Assembly (NCBI GenBank): GCA_947258815.1
Contig: CAMYJW010000011.1
Coordinates: 1 to 64,000, forward strand
DNA: 64,000 bases
Direction: 5' to 3'
From: an uncultured Sphingomonadaceae bacterium
GTDB lineage: Bacteria > Pseudomonadota > Alphaproteobacteria > Sphingomonadales > Sphingomonadaceae
Position numbers and translations under genes: made by a program. This document shows, one piece after another, positions 50,189 through 59,014 of the stretch. Under the pieces are notes generated by a model that did no database searches, was not told where the DNA came from, and saw nothing but the letters and a program-made list of their open reading frames with translations. How positions within the stretch are numbered: the first letter of the stretch is position 1; every line of letters begins with the position of its first letter.

Positions 50189-51243
50189 CCAAACTGACTA
50201 ATGCCACCGGCGGTGATCGCCGCTGGTGGGGCGTAATGCCGGTTCTTCCTGCCCCGGTTATGGGCGGCATGGCAAAACAGATGGAACAGGTCGGGTTCGA
50301 AGGCTGTTTCTCTTTGCAGATATATGGCGCGCCGTTCGTGCCGATGGCCGCTGTTGCGGCGATGACGGACACGCTGAAAGTATCGCCCGGCATTGCTGTG
50401 GCGGGCACGCGCAGCCCGGTGGAAACCGCCTATTCGGCAATCGAATGCGATACGATCAGCCAGGGCCGCTTCGTGCTGGGCCTGGGCACATCGCTGCACA
50501 GCGCGCTTGAAGGCATTTATGGCGAACCGCACCGCAAATTGCTGACCCACTTGCGCGAAGTCGTGAAGATCGTGCGTTATGTAAACGCCAACGGCCACAA
50601 GGAAATGGAGCCGCTGCACGGCGAATACTACAATCTGGAATGGACCGAAAAGATGATGACCGCGCCGCCCGTGCGCGAGAACATCCCCATCTGGATTGCC
50701 GCGCTGAAAGACAAGCTGACCAGCATGGCGCTTGAAATCGGCGATGGCCTGATTGTCCATGCGCTGTGGACGGCGGATTATACCAATCACAAGAAACCGT
50801 TCATCGAAGCCGAACTCGCCAAATTCGGCCGCAAGCGCGAAGATGTTGAAGTCAACGCATGGCCATGGGTTGCGGTGAACGATGACAAGCAGCAAGCCAT
50901 TGATGACAGCCGCGCCACGGTGGCCGGGTATATCGGCTACAAGGAATATGAGAACTTCTTCGACACCATCGGCTTTGGCGATCTCGCCCGCGATTGCCAG
51001 CTGAGCGCCGGAGAACATGGCGACGTTTCCAGCGTGATTGACAAGGTGAGCGACGAAGTTGTTCAGGCGTTCGTTAAATGCGGGCCGGTTGATGAAGTCC
51101 TCGAACAGATCGAGCCGTTCTGGAATGTGGTCGATTCGCTCTGCCCGATGACCCCCTATCGCAACCTGTCGATGGAAAAGCTGACCGCCTACAACGAAGG
51201 CATCTTCAAAATGGTGGCGGAAGCCAAGCGCCGTGAAGCCTGA
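50185..51243 (+). CDS. LLM-class oxidoreductase (paralogue of the 45570 protein)
   Basis: The 352-residue TIM-barrel LLM protein shares FGAPF-like IYGAPFVPMAAVAAM, AGTRSPVETAYSAIECDTISQGRFVLGLG and the HLREVVKIVRYV block with the gene at 45570. F420 or FMN is the likely cofactor. Its start overlaps the split oxygenase catalytic gene by four bases (ATGA), so it is translated with it and probably handles the product or substrate of that oxygenase. A roughly 80-base gap to the convergent SDR gene contains no clear terminator, only an 8-bp GGCCTGCG/CGCAGGCC inverted pair far apart. Confidence 0.91.
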   Translation: MTKLTNATGGDRRWWGVMPVLPAPVMGGMAKQMEQVGFEGCFSLQIYGAPFVPMAAVAAMTDTLKVSPGIAVAGTRSPVETAYSAIECDTISQGRFVLGLGTSLHSALEGIYGEPHRKLLTHLREVVKIVRYVNANGHKEMEPLHGEYYNLEWTEKMMTAPPVRENIPIWIAALKDKLTSMALEIGDGLIVHALWTADYTNHKKPFIEAELAKFGRKREDVEVNAWPWVAVNDDKQQAIDDSRATVAGYIGYKEYENFFDTIGFGDLARDCQLSAGEHGDVSSVIDKVSDEVVQAFVKCGPVDEVLEQIEPFWNVVDSLCPMTPYRNLSMEKLTAYNEGIFKMVAEAKRREA

Positions 51244-51326
51244 TCGATCTGGACAGGCCTGCGCTGGTTCACTGACCTGCCTTCAGGATATGAACTGAAC
51301 GCGCGATAACGCAGGCCGGGCACGGT

Positions 51327-52169
51327 TTATTGCTCGGCCTGCGCTACCAGTTCCTCGCTGATCTTCCAGAGCCGGGCCGCGCCTTCATCGCTTTGCGCCG
51401 CCGGCGTAAGATCACCCAGTTTGCGTTTGGCAAAATACTCGCCCGTCGCTTCGGGCGCGCCGCCTTGCGCCAGCCACAGGATCGTGTCCGCCCCCTTTTC
51501 GGGCGTCAGTGAGAACGGGCGGCTCAGCAGATACATCAGCTTGACGATGACATTGCCGTGGCTGTCAAAGTTCGTCTGCACCAGGCCGGGATGAACCGCA
51601 TTGATGCGAATGCCATCCGGTTTAATTCTGCGCGCCAGCTCACGCGCATGCAGGATATTGGCCAGCTTCGATTGCGTATAGGCGTCGTTGGCGCTGAACT
51701 TCAGCGTTTGCTGGAGATCGTCCCACTTCATGTCCTTGATGAACTTGTGGGCAACCGAAGCGGTATTGATGATCTGCGCTCCGGGGCCGGCGGCCTTGAT
51801 CAGTGGCAGCAAACGGTTGGTCAGCAAAAACGGCGCGAGGTGATTGGCCGCAAAGCACTGCTCAAACCTGTCCACTGTCTCAACGCGTTGCGCAGGCATG
51901 AAACCGGCATTGTTGACCAGAAGATCGATCCGCTCGGTCTGCGCAGCGATATCATCTGCAAAGCGCGATACGTTCGCCATGACCGACAGATCGGCCAGCA
52001 CCATATCGACGTGCGCCTGAGGCGCGGCACGACGGATATCGGCCAGCGCAGCCTCTGCCCTTGCCGGATCGCGCCCATGCGCGATCACACGCCAGCCGCT
52101 GCGCGCCAGTTCACGGGCTACAACCAGGCCGATGCCGGAGCTGGCGCCCGTAACAACCGCGGTCTTCAT
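51327..52169 (-). CDS. SDR, retinol dehydrogenase/WWOX-like
   Basis: The 280-residue SDR has TGASSGIG (7-14), VNNAG (85-89), NTASVAHKF and catalytic Tyr164 and Lys168 in YTQSK, as in the retinol dehydrogenase/light-dependent protochlorophyllide reductase-like branch. Insertions around 140-160 (HKFIKDMKWDDLQQTLKF) are typical of that branch. It probably works on a hydrophobic alcohol or ketone. The ATG at 52169 shares its first base with the stop of the sterol-desaturase-family gene upstream (TGATG); a GTG one codon earlier is unlikely. It ends the minus-strand operon that begins with the NTF2-fold genes. Confidence 0.9.
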   Translation of the reverse strand: MKTAVVTGASSGIGLVVARELARSGWRVIAHGRDPARAEAALADIRRAAPQAHVDMVLADLSVMANVSRFADDIAAQTERIDLLVNNAGFMPAQRVETVDRFEQCFAANHLAPFLLTNRLLPLIKAAGPGAQIINTASVAHKFIKDMKWDDLQQTLKFSANDAYTQSKLANILHARELARRIKPDGIRINAVHPGLVQTNFDSHGNVIVKLMYLLSRPFSLTPEKGADTILWLAQGGAPEATGEYFAKRKLGDLTPAAQSDEGAARLWKISEELVAQAEQ

Positions 52170-53035
52170 CACCCCGCCTCAATGTTTGTGGCTGGGGAAG
52201 CAGGCGAACGGTCATCGACATCGTCCGCCTCGCTCGATTTCTTGCGGAAAAACGGGAAAAACACCTCTTCGCGCCAATCGGCGTTGGTGCCGGGCAATCC
52301 ATAGCGGAACGGCCGGCCGGAAGGGATATACAGGCTGCCGAATATTGTATCATAGATTGACAGCATGATCCCGTAGTTACGAAAATTGCCGCCGTCGCGC
52401 CCATATCCATGGTGCGAATGATGGATGCCGGGCGAAACGATCACATGTTCCGCCAGCCGTATCACCGGGCCGAACACACTGTGACGGCGAACCGCATCAT
52501 CCCAGCGGAAGTGGCTGTGCGTTACCAGCCCCCACATCGTGAACAGGAAAATCGCCAGTGCCGCCGCCTCTAACTGTCCGGCATATACCGCAAAGCCCGT
52601 AACCCAGGGCAGCGGCATAACAAACGGCCAGAACGGATTGACCCTGAAAACCAGCAGCACATTGACATATTTGCCCGAATGATGAGTCCGGTGAAGCCGC
52701 CACAGCCAGTCAAAATAACGCGAACCCTTGGCTTCATGAGCGGATCGGTGGACCCAGTAGCAAAAGAATTCCGCCGTCACGATGGTTGCCGCCAGCGACG
52801 GCAGAAGCCCCCAGTGCGCCAGAAAACCCTGATGCTGCGGGTGCAACAAGCCCAGACCAGCGGCCACCATCATTGCCGCCAGCGGGCGCGTGATTGCCAT
52901 GCCAATCAGCGTGCACAGCCCGTTCACCAGATGATCCTCACGCCGGTAAAGGCCGCGGTGGCGACCAAACAGCAGCTCGGCAAGAAGCAAGACCAAAGCC
53001 GTTCCGGCCATCCACGCAGTTTGTTCAGCAGTCAT
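52169..53035 (-). CDS. Sterol desaturase/fatty acid hydroxylase-superfamily membrane protein
   Basis: The 288-residue membrane protein has the diiron histidine boxes HRSAH (96-100), HRTHH (115-119) and HHSHH (205-209) between about four hydrophobic segments. Family members hydroxylate or desaturate sterols, fatty acids and carotenoids at a membrane-bound diiron site. This suggests a hydroxylation of a lipophilic ring compound. It sits between the KstD-like flavoprotein and an SDR on the minus strand, with the downstream SDR coupled by a one-base overlap. The electron donor is unknown. Confidence 0.91.
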   Translation of the reverse strand: MTAEQTAWMAGTALVLLLAELLFGRHRGLYRREDHLVNGLCTLIGMAITRPLAAMMVAAGLGLLHPQHQGFLAHWGLLPSLAATIVTAEFFCYWVHRSAHEAKGSRYFDWLWRLHRTHHSGKYVNVLLVFRVNPFWPFVMPLPWVTGFAVYAGQLEAAALAIFLFTMWGLVTHSHFRWDDAVRRHSVFGPVIRLAEHVIVSPGIHHSHHGYGRDGGNFRNYGIMLSIYDTIFGSLYIPSGRPFRYGLPGTNADWREEVFFPFFRKKSSEADDVDDRSPASPATNIEAG

Positions 53036-53062
53036 CCAACGCTCCCCGCATCGTTTCGCAAC

Positions 53063-54709
53063 TCAGGTTGACACGGATCTCCCGGCGATAAAGCCCGTCA
53101 CCATCGCCGGGCCGACATTGCAGCCATGCGCGGGCGATTTGCCCTGCCAGATCGAATTGGCATCAAGCCCGGCTGCCCAAAGGCCCTGAATGGGCTGGCC
53201 GTCCTCGCCCTGAACGCGGCATTCGGCATCGATCTTGACGCCCACCGTAGTCGAGCCATCGCCGGGGAAGATTTCAACCGCATAATACGGCCCTTCACCA
53301 ACCGGCCCGAAACAGGGGTTGGGCGTGTGCTTGGGATCGCCGATCTCCTGATCGATCAGCGTATCGCCCTTGCCAAAATCGCTGTCCTTGCCGGTTGCCG
53401 CATCGGCGTTGACTTTGGCAACCGTGGCTTCAAGCCCGGCCGGATCGACCCCGATCTGGCCCGCAAGTTCCGCCAGCGTGTTGCCGGTTTTCATGTAGCC
53501 GGTGGCGACCATTTCCTTGATCTTGCCGCCGCCGGGCAGAACCAGCCCCATGCCGTATTTCTTGACGAATTTGGCATTGGCGATGATGTGCGCGGGAACC
53601 GTGCCGGTTGCATGCATATCTTCCACAAAGTGCACGCTGGCTTCGTTGCCGAACCGCTTGCCTTGCTTGTTGACCGCAATGCACCCCGGCTTCGACATGT
53701 CGATCAGGTGCGCATAGCGTTCAAGATAGCCATCGTCGCGCTGGCGTTTGGAAACCACTGCCCACACCGCGTTGACATGGTTTTCAGCGCCCATTGCCGC
53801 GCCGGAAGCGGTGGCCGCATTGATGCCGTCGCCCGTGTTTTCGTAAGGCAGGATCGAGACATGCTGTTCGGCGAACGGGATGTAGGCCTTGCGCATTTGC
53901 GCGTTTGCCGAAAACCCGCCAGATGCCAGAATCACGCCTTTCGACGCGCTGATTTCGGTGGAAACGCCTTTCACCGTCGCGCGCACGCCGGTTACTTTGC
54001 CATCAGCCGTGATCAGGCTTTCAACCGGGGTGGATTCATACAGATCAATCCCCGCATCCAGCGCAGAGCGCATCAGCCGCCCGGCCAGAGCGTTGCCCAT
54101 CGTCAGCCGCGAACCACGGCCCAGCTTTTTCTTGTCGAGCGCAAAGCGGATCGCGATCTTGGCCATGTGCCACAGCGCGCCGGGCGCAGGCAGGCGTTCG
54201 ATATAGGCGAGATCGAACAGGTCGATCATCATCCCGCCGGGCGCGTTAAACTCCTGCCGGGGTTTGTTGAGCCGATCAAAATCGTCACCCAGCTTCTTGC
54301 CATCGTATTCCGTTGGTGAAAGCAGGCGGCCTTCGTGGGCGGCGCCATCCACTTCGGGATACCAGTCGCTCGACGGAGGCGAGAGCAGAAACTCAACCGA
54401 GCTGTTCTGTGCCAGCCACGCAACCATTTCGGGTCCGGTTTCGATATAGGCTTCGATCAGTTCGCGCTCTGCCCGGTTGCCGACAACCGCCAGCGCATAA
54501 TCAAGTGCGGTGCGCTTGCTGTCGCTGACGCCAGCGGCCTTGGCCTGCGGGCTTTCGGGAATCCAGATGCCGCCACCCGAAACGGACGTGGTGCCGCCAA
54601 AATGCTCCGCCTTCTCCAGAACGGCAACTTTCCGGCCCGCTTTGGCCGCGACCAGAGCCGCTGTCAGCCCGGCCGCGCCGGACCCCATCACCACGACATC
54701 ATATTGCAT
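53063..54709 (-). CDS. KstD-like FAD-dependent dehydrogenase
   Basis: The 548-residue flavoprotein opens with VVVMGSGAAGLTAALVAAKAG (FAD loop, Gly9, Gly11, Gly14) and has GGTTSVSGGGIWIP, a signature of the 3-ketosteroid-Delta1-dehydrogenase/fumarate reductase family. The end GLWAAGLDANSIWQG plus GPAMVTGFIAG also fits. A GPYYAVEIFPGD segment resembles the KstD region that carries an active-site tyrosine. It would introduce a double bond next to a keto group in a ring. It is preceded by two NTF2-fold genes and followed by a sterol desaturase-family gene, so a steroid-like or terpenoid keto compound is plausible. Confidence 0.88.
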   Translation of the reverse strand: MQYDVVVMGSGAAGLTAALVAAKAGRKVAVLEKAEHFGGTTSVSGGGIWIPESPQAKAAGVSDSKRTALDYALAVVGNRAERELIEAYIETGPEMVAWLAQNSSVEFLLSPPSSDWYPEVDGAAHEGRLLSPTEYDGKKLGDDFDRLNKPRQEFNAPGGMMIDLFDLAYIERLPAPGALWHMAKIAIRFALDKKKLGRGSRLTMGNALAGRLMRSALDAGIDLYESTPVESLITADGKVTGVRATVKGVSTEISASKGVILASGGFSANAQMRKAYIPFAEQHVSILPYENTGDGINAATASGAAMGAENHVNAVWAVVSKRQRDDGYLERYAHLIDMSKPGCIAVNKQGKRFGNEASVHFVEDMHATGTVPAHIIANAKFVKKYGMGLVLPGGGKIKEMVATGYMKTGNTLAELAGQIGVDPAGLEATVAKVNADAATGKDSDFGKGDTLIDQEIGDPKHTPNPCFGPVGEGPYYAVEIFPGDGSTTVGVKIDAECRVQGEDGQPIQGLWAAGLDANSIWQGKSPAHGCNVGPAMVTGFIAGRSVST

Positions 54710-54721
54710 CTTAAATTCCCC

Positions 54722-55144
54722 TCACGCGCACATGATCGCGCGCATAGCCTTGTCATCAATGCCAAGCTGGCCCGCACAATCGAGCGCATCCCAGTATTCG
54801 CGCCACCACACGATCTTGCCTTGCGCATCTATATCGAAAACGCCGACGACATTGGTGGTTGTCTTTTGACCGTTGGCAAGCTGGCGACAGGTATCGACCC
54901 GCTCGGTGAACACGGTGTTTCCGCTCACCGCCACATGCAGGATGTCGCACGCACATTCATCGTAAAGCTCATACTGGCGTTCAAGTTCGCCCACGATCGC
55001 ATCGGCGCCCTGCCGAACCGGCGCAATCGGAACGACCGGCTGATAACGGGCATCGTCGGCCAGCATCGCCCTGACAGCCGCACCATCAAGTTTTTGCGTG
55101 TGAAACAGCGCCAGAAAATCGCGCGCGATCTGTTCATGATTCAT
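54722..55144 (-). CDS. Limonene-epoxide-hydrolase/NTF2-fold protein
   Basis: The 140-residue protein has LEH-like segments FTERVD (Arg82, Asp84) and IVWWREYWD, in which the second acid is Glu116 rather than Asp. It is related in plan to the protein at 45092. Epoxide hydrolase activity is possible but weakened by the substitution; ketosteroid isomerase-like or binding function is an alternative. It lies 12 bases before the KstD-like gene and three bases after the next NTF2 gene, so the three are one operon. Confidence 0.85.
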   Translation of the reverse strand: MNHEQIARDFLALFHTQKLDGAAVRAMLADDARYQPVVPIAPVRQGADAIVGELERQYELYDECACDILHVAVSGNTVFTERVDTCRQLANGQKTTTNVVGVFDIDAQGKIVWWREYWDALDCAGQLGIDDKAMRAIMCA

Positions 55145-55147
55145 CAG

Positions 55148-55534
55148 TCAATCTCCCTGCGGGCCGAAAAAGGCGGCAACTTTACCCGTGTCAAAATATT
55201 CACGGCCATGAACGATCTGGCCATCACGTATGACAAACAGATCATGATATTCGTTGGCGTAAACGCGATCGCCGAAATGAAATTCCGAGCGCAGTTCTGC
55301 GGCAACTTCATCGCCTTCCGCCACCAGGCGATCAATTTTCACTTGTCGCGGGCTGGCGGCAAGCAGCATGTTCTTCACCTCGTCGGTATAGGATTCCCGC
55401 GAAATATCGCCCAGGCCCACAACCCACCACGTGCAGTCCGGCGCTTGCAGCGCCTCTACCGTATCGATATCGCCGGTGACGACGGCATCGAGAAAACGGC
55501 GAACGATTTCCTTGTTTGCTTCGGTCTGACTCAC
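55148..55534 (-). CDS. SnoaL-like NTF2-fold protein
   Basis: The 128-residue protein starts with NKEIVRRFLDAVVTGDIDTVEALQAPDCTWWVVG, the typical SnoaL/ketosteroid isomerase-like opening, followed by RSEFHFGDRVYANEYHDLFVIRDGQIVHGREYFDT. Acidic residues are present in the pocket strands, but an exact catalytic pair cannot be assigned. The start is a GTG behind GGAGGGGAGC. It leads the minus-strand operon (NTF2, LEH-like, KstD-like, sterol desaturase-family, SDR) and is divergent from an MFS transporter gene. An isomerase role next to the KstD-like enzyme is a plausible inference. Confidence 0.86.
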   Translation of the reverse strand: MSQTEANKEIVRRFLDAVVTGDIDTVEALQAPDCTWWVVGLGDISRESYTDEVKNMLLAASPRQVKIDRLVAEGDEVAAELRSEFHFGDRVYANEYHDLFVIRDGQIVHGREYFDTGKVAAFFGPQGD

Positions 55535-55659
55535 CCTGCTCCCCTCCTCGTTTTCGCGATTGTCCGGCAGGCAGGCAATGATCGCCCCTTTCCTTGGACA
55601 GGTTGAGGTTTACACGCCTCTGCAATGTTCGCGCACAAACAACACTGGAGAGAAGCCGG

Positions 55660-56940
55660 GTGGCAAGCACCGCGCAGAATACAGCACCTGAATCGAACTA
55701 TCGCTGGTATGTCCTTGGCATGCTCACGCTGGCGCAGACCTCGCTTGGCATGGACCGCGCGATCATCGGTCTGGTGCTCAAGCCGATCGGCGACGAATTC
55801 CACCTGACGGGCGAACAGATGGGTCTGCTTGCGGGCATCGCGTTCGGGCTGCCGTTCGCATTGGCGGCAATCCCGTTCGGTTATGCGGTAGACCGGTTCA
55901 ACCGCAAGAACCTGCTGACATTCGCGCTTGTCGGCTGGAGCGGCGCAACCGCGCTTACCGCATTGGCAACGGGTTTGTGGGGTCTTCTGGCCGGGCGCGC
56001 GGCGGTTGGCGCTGCCGAAGCGGGCGGATCGCCCACCGGCCTTTCGATCCTTTCAGACTATTTCGGCGCGGAACGGCGCGCAACCGCGGTCGGGCTGTGG
56101 TATCTCAGTTCGGGTTTCGGGTTTGCTCTGGCGTTCTTCGTGGGCGGCTGGATCGTCATGCTTTATGGCTGGCGAACGACGCTGCTGTTCGCGGGCCTGC
56201 CCGGCCTTATCCTGGCGCCGTTTCTCTATTTCACCTTGCGGGAACCCAAGCGCGGGACGCTCGACAAACCAGAGGTGCTGGGCAAACAGGATCTGTGGGG
56301 CCGCGTGCGTGATCTGTGCGCCCGCCCCGGCATACTTATGGCAATTGCCGCCGTTACCTGCATTGCCGTTGGCATCTATGGGATGAGCGTGTGGATCGCG
56401 ACGTTTCTGGTCGAAAGTCATGATTTCACCCTTGCGCAAGCCGGGTTGCTTGCCGCGGTTGCCTATGGCGTGCTGGGGTCTATCGGCGGCTTTTCCGCCG
56501 GTTGGGGCGTGGACCGTCTCAACGATCGCATGGGCGGCTTCGATCCGGCACGCACCGCGCTGGTTTCGGCTGTTTTTCCGTTCGTGACCGCAATCGCCGG
56601 AATTATCGCCATGGCGACCGACAACGCAACGATTGCTGTAATCTTCATCCTGATCACCGGCCTTACCGGCGCGTCTTACAACGGGCCGCTCAATTCGGTG
56701 TTTCTCACACAGGCAGGCCCTAACCTGCGCGGTCTGGCGGTTTCCATCTATCAGATGAGCGCCAACCTGATCGGCGTGGGCTTTGGCGCGTGGCTGATCG
56801 GAAAAGTCAGCGACATGGCCGACGGAAAGGACGGCGTGGCGCTGGGCATCGGCACCGCGCTGGTGTTCTGCCTGATCGGTTCCATCCTGCTGTTGTTTGC
56901 CAGTCGCCAGATCAAGAAATCAGAATTGCAAAGGAGTTGA
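55660..56940 (+). CDS. MFS transporter
   Basis: The 426-residue membrane protein has about twelve hydrophobic helices, the loop 2-3 signature YAVDRFNRKN, and an N-terminal YRWYVLGMLTLAQTSLGMDRAIIGLVLKP, characteristic of spinster-like/MFS1 transporters. The GTG at 55660 is preceded by GGAGAGAAG, and this fits the family better than an in-frame start further upstream. It begins a three-gene operon with an APH-like kinase and an SDR and is divergent from the NTF2/KstD operon. It should import or export a pathway compound. Confidence 0.9.
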   Translation: MASTAQNTAPESNYRWYVLGMLTLAQTSLGMDRAIIGLVLKPIGDEFHLTGEQMGLLAGIAFGLPFALAAIPFGYAVDRFNRKNLLTFALVGWSGATALTALATGLWGLLAGRAAVGAAEAGGSPTGLSILSDYFGAERRATAVGLWYLSSGFGFALAFFVGGWIVMLYGWRTTLLFAGLPGLILAPFLYFTLREPKRGTLDKPEVLGKQDLWGRVRDLCARPGILMAIAAVTCIAVGIYGMSVWIATFLVESHDFTLAQAGLLAAVAYGVLGSIGGFSAGWGVDRLNDRMGGFDPARTALVSAVFPFVTAIAGIIAMATDNATIAVIFILITGLTGASYNGPLNSVFLTQAGPNLRGLAVSIYQMSANLIGVGFGAWLIGKVSDMADGKDGVALGIGTALVFCLIGSILLLFASRQIKKSELQRS

Positions 56941-56942
56941 AA

Positions 56943-58094
56943 ATGGATCCTCAGGCACCTGCCCAATATCATAATCCGGTTGTTGATCCCAATTGCGTGC
57001 CGCGCCCTTATCCGGCCCGCACCGATCACCTGCCCACCTCGATGGACAACATCGATGCCGCATGGCTCAGCCGGATGATGAGCTACAAATACCCCGGCGT
57101 CGAAGCCAGCAACATGGAAACGGTGGAACTGCTGAACAGCCACACCACCAAATGGCGGATCAAGGTGGACTGGAACGATGCCGGCAAGGCAGCGGGTCTG
57201 CCCCAGCATCTTTGCATGAAATCGAACTGGTCGGGCGCGTTCGACAATGTCGATATTCATGCCGTGGAAGCGCGTTTCTATCATTTCATGATTGATGAAA
57301 TGAAAGTGCCCACCGCCAAATGCTATTATGCCGACTGGGATGACGATGGCAGCGCCCATGGCTTCGTCGTGCTGGAAGATCTTGTCCAGAGAGGCGGCAA
57401 ATTCGGCCACAGCACCGATGCCAATGGCGTTGATATGATCTTCGATAATCTCGAAGGACTGGCCAAACTGCATGGCAGCTTGTGGGACAGCGACAAGATC
57501 AGCCCCGCCAACGCGCCGTGGCTGCAAACCCAGATGGATACGCCGTGCGACAGCGATCAGGTGCGCATCATGTGGCAGTGGATTGCTGCCAATCTTGAAG
57601 ACCCCGGTTTCTGCGAAATCGCGCCGCAGCACTATCTTGACGATCCGCGCAAAGTGGAACGCGCGTTTGACCGGCTGGGCGAGATCGACCGCGCCTATGA
57701 TGCGCCATACTGCATCGTGCTGGGCGATTGCCATCAGGGCAACACCTATATCCTGCCCGACGGTGATCGGCTGTGGCTGGACTGGCAGCTTGTTCGTCGC
57801 GGTCGTCCATGGCGCGATCTCACTTATTTCGTGATCGGCGCGCTCTCGATCGAAGAGCGTCGCAAGTTTCACAAGGACATGGTGAAGAAATACCGCGAAT
57901 ATCTGATCGCCACGGGTGCACAGGGCGTGCCCAGCTTCGAAGAGGCGTGGGAGCAGACCCGCCTGTTCGTGATGTATGGATTGCAGGCCTGGGTCGCGAA
58001 CTTGGATGCCTGGGGACAGAACGGCATCCCGATGAATGAACGCTTTTTCACCGCTGCCGAAGATTACGGCACTTGGGGACTTCTAGGAGAATAA
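56943..58094 (+). CDS. APH-like small-molecule kinase (second copy)
   Basis: The 383-residue protein has the APH catalytic loop VLGDCHQGNTY (Asp in GDC) and the metal-binding LWLDWQLVRRGRPWRDLTYF, with an upstream ATP-binding region. It is only distantly like the kinase at 23982 and represents a second subgroup. Its start lies two bases after the transporter stop, behind AAGGAG, and its stop touches the SDR start, giving tight translational linkage. A role in phosphorylating a hydroxyl of a substrate or intermediate is inferred from fold and context; no substrate can be named. Confidence 0.88.
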   Translation: MDPQAPAQYHNPVVDPNCVPRPYPARTDHLPTSMDNIDAAWLSRMMSYKYPGVEASNMETVELLNSHTTKWRIKVDWNDAGKAAGLPQHLCMKSNWSGAFDNVDIHAVEARFYHFMIDEMKVPTAKCYYADWDDDGSAHGFVVLEDLVQRGGKFGHSTDANGVDMIFDNLEGLAKLHGSLWDSDKISPANAPWLQTQMDTPCDSDQVRIMWQWIAANLEDPGFCEIAPQHYLDDPRKVERAFDRLGEIDRAYDAPYCIVLGDCHQGNTYILPDGDRLWLDWQLVRRGRPWRDLTYFVIGALSIEERRKFHKDMVKKYREYLIATGAQGVPSFEEAWEQTRLFVMYGLQAWVANLDAWGQNGIPMNERFFTAAEDYGTWGLLGE

Positions 58095-58096
58095 TG

Positions 58097-58912
58097 ATGG
58101 GTCTGGTTGAAGGTAAAGTCGCGATTGTCACCGGGGCAGGCGCGAACATTGGTGAGGCCTGCGCCAAGATGCTCTCGGCAAATGGCGCATCGGTGGTGGT
58201 TGCCGATATCAACGCCGAAGGCGCCGAGCGCGTGGCCGGTGAAATCAACGCGGGCGGCGGCACGGCCATGGCCCACGCGGTTGATCTGGGCGACGAAGCC
58301 AGCATCGCCGCGATGGTTGCGGCAGTGATGGAGCGGTTTGGAAAGATCGACATCCTGCACAACAACGCCGCCAACACCGGCGCCGCGCAGATGACCCGCG
58401 ATGCAGCACTGCTGGAAATGGAAGAAGAAGTCTGGGATGCGGCGTTTGATATCAACACGCGCGGCACCATGCTGATGACCAAACATGTCATCCCGCACAT
58501 GATCGCGGGCGGCGGCGGATCGATCGTCAACACCAGTTCGGGCACATCACTACTCGGCGATGTGCTGAACCCGGCCTATGCGGCATCCAAAGCCGCCGTC
58601 AACGCGCTGACCCGCAACACCGCGGCGCAGTTTGGCAAAGCAAACATCCGCTGCAACGCGGTGCTTCCCGGGCTGGTACTCAGCCCCGTGGCACGCGCGC
58701 AGATGACAGAAGAACAGCTCAACCTTATCCAGCGCCATGTGCTGTTGCCGCGTGAAAGCGTGGCCGACGACATTGCCGGGGTTGTGACCTGGCTGGCTTC
58801 GGACATGTCCGGCTTCGTCACCGCGCAGATCATTTCCGCCGATGGCGGCATCTGCCACCACTTGCCGCACTATGCCGATATGATGGACATGATGGCAGCG
58901 GCACAAGGCTGA
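58097..58912 (+). CDS. SDR with an HxPxYAD C-terminal tail
   Basis: The 271-residue SDR has TGAGANIG (12-19), DILHNNAA (85-92), catalytic Ser148, Tyr161 and Lys165 (YAASK) and the C-terminal DGGICHHLPHYADMMDMM. It is the third member of the subfamily with the genes at 34474 and 39195. Two ATGs overlap (58094 and 58097); AGGAG at 58085-58089 is best spaced to 58097. The upstream kinase stop overlaps the first ATG. A strong terminator follows. Substrate unknown; paralogous SDRs suggest several similar alcohol groups are oxidised. Confidence 0.91.
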   Translation: MGLVEGKVAIVTGAGANIGEACAKMLSANGASVVVADINAEGAERVAGEINAGGGTAMAHAVDLGDEASIAAMVAAVMERFGKIDILHNNAANTGAAQMTRDAALLEMEEEVWDAAFDINTRGTMLMTKHVIPHMIAGGGGSIVNTSSGTSLLGDVLNPAYAASKAAVNALTRNTAAQFGKANIRCNAVLPGLVLSPVARAQMTEEQLNLIQRHVLLPRESVADDIAGVVTWLASDMSGFVTAQIISADGGICHHLPHYADMMDMMAAAQG

Positions 58913-58932
58913 ACATCACCGCACCTGCAACG

Positions 58933-58973
58933 AAAAAGGCCCGGCCTCGAACATTCGAGACCGGGCCTTTTTT
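58933..58973. terminator. Bidirectional rho-independent terminator
   Basis: AAAAAGGCCCGG, then a CTCGA/TCGAG inner stem with a four-base loop, and CCGGGCCTTTTTT form a long hairpin with A-tract and T-tract on either side. It lies between the convergent SDR gene (end 58912) and the LLM gene (end 59015). Confidence 0.92.
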
Positions 58974-59014
58974 CACGCCCGACCATAATGGCCGGGCCAG
59001 AATCAGGCGGGCAA

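Noticed and set aside
51244-51326. Terminator between the convergent LLM and SDR genes
   Set aside because: The GGCCTGCG/CGCAGGCC pair is separated by about 50 bases and has no T-tract.
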